From assembly GCA_951804985.1 (NCBI GenBank), contig OX638131.1, positions 7,106,630 to 7,170,629 of the forward strand: a stretch of DNA of 64,000 bases, read 5' to 3'. The first letter of the stretch is position 1. Each line of letters begins with the position of its first letter. Origin of the DNA: Dryomyza anilis. Taxonomy: Eukaryota; Arthropoda; Insecta; Diptera; Dryomyzidae. Of this stretch, positions 59,830 through 64,000 are shown piece after piece. Under the pieces are notes generated by a model that did not search any database, was not told the origin of the DNA, and saw only the letters and a program-made list of their open reading frames with translations. The translations under genes and the position numbers were made by a program.

Positions 59830-61035
59830 TTGCCCATTAAGCAATTTAGGAGAGCTCTGAAATTGGTGTCAACCAATTTTTGAGTGTTTTATGAGCCCTC
59901 AGAAAAATGACTCTTAAAAGTATCTCATTTAAGACTGTTTTCGGAGCTCTCAAAAATATTACTCATAAAATATTCATATTTAGGAGTTATTTAGGAGCCC
60001 TCATAAATTAGACTCCTAATAGCATCAAAAATAAAATTGTTTCTGAGTGCTCAGAAAATAGACTCATAAAAGTTCTATATTTTAGATTGTTTAGGAACGC
60101 TCCAAAATTTGACTCAAAAAAGAGTCTCATTTATAAGCGCTTTAGGAGTCCCCTCAAATCAAACTCATTAAATCATCAAATTTAAGAGTATTTTAGGAGC
60201 ACTCAGAAAAGGGAGTCATAAAATTATCTTATTTATACTGGCTTTAGGAGCCTACTGTTTAAATAAAATTGATAAACATGTATTCGTTTTGAATTTGAAA
60301 TCAAATGATAAATAATAAAAGATTAGTGTAAATATTAGTCTAAAAAGGCTCCCGACTCCTGGGACCCATTTTATGAGCCCAAAAACCCTCAAAAAATGGG
60401 GCCCTCTACCCAGGAGTCGGGAGCCTTTTTGGACTCTTTTAAGTGCTCATATATGAGGGTAAAACTCATAAATATCACACATTTAGGAGTCTTAAAATAC
60501 TCAAAATGTTGCTGGGTTATATTCGTTTTGAATTTGAAATCAAATGAAAAATAATGAAATATTAGTGTAAATTCAACAGACAAACCGACATATTTAATGG
60601 ATTTTTTGAAATGAATGCATTATCTCACGGATGTCTGAACTAAGATGTAAAAGTGTCAGAAATATGAGGGTTTTTGGGCTCATAAAATGGTGCCCACTAC
60701 CCAGGGTTTGGGAGCCTTTTTGGGCTCTTTTTAGAGCTCAAATATGAGTACTTAGGAGTAATAAAAGTGTCAGAAATATGACGATTTTTGGGCTCATAAA
60801 ATGGTGCCTCGACAGGGGTTAGGAGCCTTTTTGGGCTCTTTTTAGAGCTCAAATATGAGTGCTTTAGGAGTAATAAAAGTGTCAGAAATATGAGGATTTT
60901 TGTGATCATAAAATGGTGCCCTCGACAGAGAGGTTGGGAGCCTTTTTGGACTCTTTTAAGTGCTCATATATGAGGGTAACACTCATAAATATGACACATT
61001 TAGGAGTCTTAAAAGACTCAAAATGTTTGCTGGGT
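59830..61035. repeat. Compound tandem repeat with GGAGC/GCTCC and CTCATAAAA words
   Basis: The left part (59835-60250) is a degenerate tandem repeat of about 60-70 bp built on TTTAGGAGCCCTCA.AAA..GACTCATAAAA. The right part (60655-61020) is a cleaner repeat of about 115-120 bp with GGGCTCATAAAATGGTGCC and GGGAGCCTTTTTGG.CTCTTTT starting near 60680, 60795 and 60905. The phrase ACTCAAAATGTTTGCTGGGT closes the blocks near 60500 and 61018. Frames through these repeats encode repetitive Lys/Ser-rich peptides that I do not regard as genes. Confidence 0.7.
60342..60430. repeat. Perfect 22-bp inverted repeat with 45-bp loop
   Basis: 60342-60363 (AAAAAGGCTCCCGACTCCTGGG with the mirror at 60409-60430) is exact. 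Half of the stem is G+C, unusual for this AT-rich field, so the structure would be stable as a cruciform or RNA hairpin. It lies between the two tandem-repeat parts of the 59830-61035 complex. Confidence 0.85.
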
Positions 61036-61398
61036 GATTCCAATAAATTTAGTATTCTTTTAAAATTTTCATAAGAAAACCTCGATTTAAAATGAACAAC
61101 GAATATAATAAATAATTAATTTTGACAAATATAAGATTAAAAAACTAAAAATGTTGGAGGGTTTAAAAATACACAATCGAAATGAAAATAAATTAGCTGT
61201 GCGTTGGCAACCCTATCGTACCATGCAAAATTTCTCAAATGTCAGGTTGGTTCGCTCAGCTGTTTCCGAAAACTAAAATTTGCTAGCCGCTTTACGTAAA
61301 TTAAATTGTAAGTAGATTAAAATAAACTAATCTTGCAAAATGAATAAAAGAATGCATTAATTATTAACAATGTTTGTTTAACTCAGCCAAACGGAACA

Positions 61399-62354
61399 AT
61401 GTCACGCAGTCTTCAACGCCTGATTTCATCATCATATCGCTCAAATGCGTTTCTGCTGCGGCGACCGGCACAAGTCGGAGGCGCACCACAGTGGTCGCGA
61501 CAGATTAACACAACGGATCCGGTCAAGGGCAGAGGTCCCATCTCGTGGCGCAGCTTGGGCGTTGCTGGCATTGTTGGCGCCATCGGTTTGGGTTTCATGA
61601 TGTATGTGAAAAACGAAAAGGAGGAGGCGCTGATGCTGGAACGCAAGCGTCAACTGGGTAAAGCCGCGATTGGCGGCAAATGGGAACTTGTCGACTCAGA
61701 GGGTAATGTTAGAAAATCAGAAGATTTTCTGGGTAAATGGTTGCTGATCTATTTTGGCTTTACGCACTGCCCTGACATTTGTCCGGATGAGTTGGAAAAA
61801 ATGGCAGCAGTTGTAGATGCTATTGGTAATTATTAAAATAACAATTTTATTATATAAATTTTAAAATGAATATACATAATATTAAACAATGCAGATAAAT
61901 CGGAAGAGACTCCAGATATAACGCCAATTTTCATTACGGTCGATCCGGAACGTGACTCCAAAGAAATTGTGGGCAAATACGTTAAGGAATTTTCACCCAA
62001 GTTGTTGGGTATGACGGGCACTGTAGAACAAATACGCAGCGTTTGCAAAGCTTTCCGTGTGTACTTTAGCGCCGGCCCACGTGATCAGGATAATGATTAC
62101 ATAGTATGTTTTATGTCATATTTCGTTTGTTATAAAAAAAAACATACTAATTCTATTTATAAATTTAAGAATTTTATAATTTTAATTTATCACAATTTCA
62201 GGTTGATCACACCATAATTATGTATTTGGTTAATCCCGACGGTGAATTTGTTGACTACTATGGTCAGAATCGTGACAAGGATCAGTGCATTAGCTCCATT
62301 ATGGTCAATATGTTGAAGTGGGCTAAAATGAACAAAACGTCGTGGTTCAGCTAG
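61399..62354 (+). CDS. Scox: SCO1/SCO2-type cytochrome c oxidase copper chaperone, 3 exons
   Basis: Exons 61399-61825, 61895-62103, 62202-62354, GT-AG with continuous frame, give 262 aa. SCO proteins sit in the mitochondrial inner membrane facing the intermembrane space and deliver copper to the CuA site of COX2. An Arg/Ser-rich presequence (residues 1-45, no acidic residue before 40) precedes a transmembrane segment (about 53-70, [17 protein letters not shown]) and a thioredoxin-like domain. The copper-binding CxxxC is Cys124 and Cys128 in [10 protein letters not shown], and the third ligand is His215 in IVDHTIIMY; all are intact. TVDPERDS (157-164) is the usual family motif. The start at 61399 is the first ATG of the frame with an ACAATG context. 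AATAAA at 62488-62493 is a likely polyadenylation signal. Confidence 0.95.
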
Positions 62355-63030
62355 GATACCGTGTTGTACATGTTAACAATATTTGGAAACGAATAATGTA
62401 CAATTTTTACAATAATTATAACTTAATGCATTGTTAGTAACGGCCTCATGCAAGATGCATTTAAATGTTGCGATAGTATTTATGTGAAATAAAATATTAA
62501 AATAATTCAATATAACTATTTGAAAAAAAAAAATCTTATATGCGTAAATTTTATTTATTGTTTTAATTATGCAGTGTTTAAAAGATTCGTCACATGCTTT
62601 ATATATATGCAGTTAAAGTTTTTAATTCTGTATGGCAAAATTTTTAAAATTAGACAAATTCAAATGAAAAAAACGACCTCAAAATAAAGTTTAAAATGAC
62701 AATTTTGTATTTTTAAATAATTATACTTGCCAGGTTTCACAACAAACTGTAAATACCTCAACCATTACTATTTCATTTCAATATTTATTAAAGTTAATTT
62801 TTTAGAATATACCATAAAGTGCAATTGTCCCGAAATTTGTTAATATTACATTTCAAATAGTTGTGATTTGTTGAAATTGCATCTGGTTTAATATAAATGA
62901 ACAACAGTATATTACAATTCTTATAATTTTTTTTCTTAGTGTATTCTACACATTAAACACAGCGCCGATCTGTTGTTGTCAAACTGACATTTATTAATTT
63001 TTTTTTTAGCTGTTGTCACCCTGCTGTACA
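62355..63030. other. Scox 3' UTR and Scox-eIF3i intergenic spacer
   Basis: The Scox 3' UTR probably ends shortly after AATAAA at 62488-62493. The remaining roughly 500 bp are AT-rich with no recognisable repeat ends or coding signal. The last 90 bp become less AT-rich toward the eIF3i start region. Confidence 0.5.
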
Positions 63031-63038
63031 CGAAACGC

Positions 63039-63046
63039 TCCTTTTT
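63039..63046 (+). promoter_or_regulatory. Candidate TCT initiator of eIF3i
   Basis: TCCTTTTT fits the TCT (polypyrimidine initiator) consensus YYC+1TTTYY with C+1 at 63041, 78 nt before the ATG at 63119. In Drosophila this initiator is used by ribosomal protein genes and a set of translation-factor genes, so the class fits the gene. T-rich runs are common in this DNA, so position and family context carry most of the weight. Confidence 0.45.
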
Positions 63047-63118
63047 GACAGACAGCAGCGCTGCATATGGAATTTGCAGAAATTGTTTTTTAATTGAAAA
63101 CACATAAAAACATACAAA

Positions 63119-64000
63119 ATGGTGAATAATTTAGCTGAAATACAACTAGAAGAATTGCGTAGAATGTGCTTGCACTGAATATATTCAAAATTAAAACTCC
63201 AACTTAAGTAAAAAGTGTAAAAATGCTCTGTGAAATATTGTGCGTTCACATAACCTTAAAAACAGTTTGCAAGCATTTGGCAGACACTGTCTTTGCCAAA
63301 CAACTTTTTGCCAACCAACATTTTTAAATTGATTTAATTTAACACTTAACCCACGTTTTTCAGAGACCTTTAATGCTGCAAGGACACGAGCGTTCCATAA
63401 CGCAAATCAAATACAATCGCGAGGGCGATCTGCTCTTCTCCTGCTCGAAAGATCAGAAGCCAAATGTCTGGTACTCGCTGAACGGAGAGCGTCTGGGCAC
63501 ATACGATGGTCATCAGGGCGCTGTCTGGTGCTTGGACGTCGACTGGACCACATCGAAAATGATTTCGGGCGCTGGTGACATGACTACCAAACTGTGGGAT
63601 GTGGAATACGGCTCTGTTATTGGCTCCATTCCAGCAAAATCGTCGGTGCGTACCTGCTCATTCAGCTATTCCGGCAATCAGGCTGCCTACTCCACGGACA
63701 AGGCTATGGGTCAGAATTCGGAGTTGTTCATTATCGATGTGCGCACCGCAGACTCGAGCATTTCGGAGCAGACTCCAATTTTGCGACTGCCCATGGTGCA
63801 TTCAAAGATCACTTCAATGCTGTGGGGTCCCATGGATCAAACCATTATAACTGGTATGAAATATATTGATAACTTTTGATTATGATTTACGTTACAAGTT
63901 ATGTTTTAGGTCACGACAATGGACAGATCTCGATTTGGGACATCAGCAAGGGACGCGAAGTTTACTCGGTCAACGATCACACCGGCGGCATCAACGACAT
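63119..64000 (+). CDS. eIF3i: Eukaryotic translation initiation factor 3 subunit I, 5' part, runs off the window
   Basis: Exons 63119-63121 (ATG only), 63364-63853, and 63910 to beyond 64000. eIF3i is a WD40 beta-propeller subunit of eIF3, which joins the 40S subunit during initiation. The reconstructed start is [19 protein letters not shown], typical for the family. WD40 repeats are visible: [16 protein letters not shown], a second ending [11 protein letters not shown], and [19 protein letters not shown]. The frame is intact as far as it goes (about 194 residues of a usual 325-330). The first coding exon is just the initiation codon: GTGAAT follows directly as donor, and the acceptor TTTTTCAG at 63356-63363 joins AGA CCT TTA. 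A downstream in-frame ATG at 63373 would remove only four residues, but RPL before it fits the family N terminus, so I prefer the spliced start. Confidence 0.93.

Larger units (their letters stand above)
52346..61398. other. Intergenic repeat field between Cka and Scox
   Basis: About 9 kb without a supportable gene on either strand. It holds at least four inverted-repeat elements (53001, 54341, 56821, 58504), a SINE-like head on the minus strand near 56421-56500 and a long tandem-repeat complex at 59830-61035. The remainder is AT-rich with long A or T runs. Part of the left end may be extended Cka 3' UTR. The last 150 bp (61250-61398) are less AT-rich and probably hold the Scox promoter and 5' UTR. 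Confidence 0.6.

Noticed and set aside
60697..60909. Lys/Ser-rich repetitive frame on the minus strand
   Set aside because: It follows the tandem repeat at 60655-61020. The repetition explains both its openness and its sequence.
1..64000. CRISPR arrays, operons, phage or bacterial defence systems
   Set aside because: Spliceosomal introns and fly genes show this is a eukaryotic nuclear sequence. No array of identical repeats with unique spacers is present.
1..64000. Autonomous transposase, reverse transcriptase or viral-type genes
   Set aside because: No frame long enough or with catalytic motifs such as DDE/DDD or YxDD was seen. All mobile DNA here appears non-autonomous.

Overview
The window is AT-rich nuclear DNA from a cyclorrhaphan fly, probably a brachyceran with a genome larger than Drosophila's. 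The evidence is fly-type gene structures, large transposon-loaded introns, DINE-1/mini-me-like repeats, and five recognisable genes plus one lipase gene in an order that, as I recall it, matches Drosophila melanogaster 2L around 28E: transglutaminase, a pancreatic-lipase-family gene, baf, Cka (striatin), Scox and eIF3i. The species cannot be named from the sequence alone. Only about 10% of the window is coding.

Layout. 1-3.5 kb: intergenic DNA with two related inverted-repeat elements, one carrying a SINE. 3.5-13.9 kb (+): transglutaminase (Tg), with an Inr+DPE promoter, a 35-residue first coding exon and a 7.2-kb first intron made largely of nested repeats. 13.9-18.2 kb (-): a secreted or membrane-anchored lipase in five exons, converging on Tg with overlapping 3' ends; its 3-kb intron holds a tandem repeat and a MITE. 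18.2-22.9 kb: intergenic, with MITEs, a SINE and a doubtful small reading frame divergent from baf. 22.9-23.4 kb (+): baf, two exons, 90 aa. 23.4-29.5 kb: intergenic. 29.5-51.9 kb (+): Cka, five exons, 744 aa, with a 17.7-kb first intron. 51.9-61.4 kb: Cka 3' region and a 9-kb repeat field. 61.4-62.4 kb (+): Scox, three exons, 262 aa. 63.0 kb to the end (+): eIF3i, whose first coding exon is only the ATG and which runs off the window.

The genes are not an operon or a pathway. They are unrelated housekeeping or physiological genes (protein crosslinking, lipid hydrolysis, nuclear envelope/chromatin, STRIPAK signalling, cytochrome c oxidase copper delivery, translation initiation) kept together by conserved synteny. 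I see no new enzymatic or defence system. The noteworthy material is the repeat landscape: several inverted-repeat families with readable ends, SINEs with clear target-site duplications, a hAT-type MITE with an exact 8-bp duplication, and nested insertions whose order can be read against an uninterrupted copy inside the same window. All exon boundaries were derived by hand from splice signals and reading-frame continuity, without transcript evidence.
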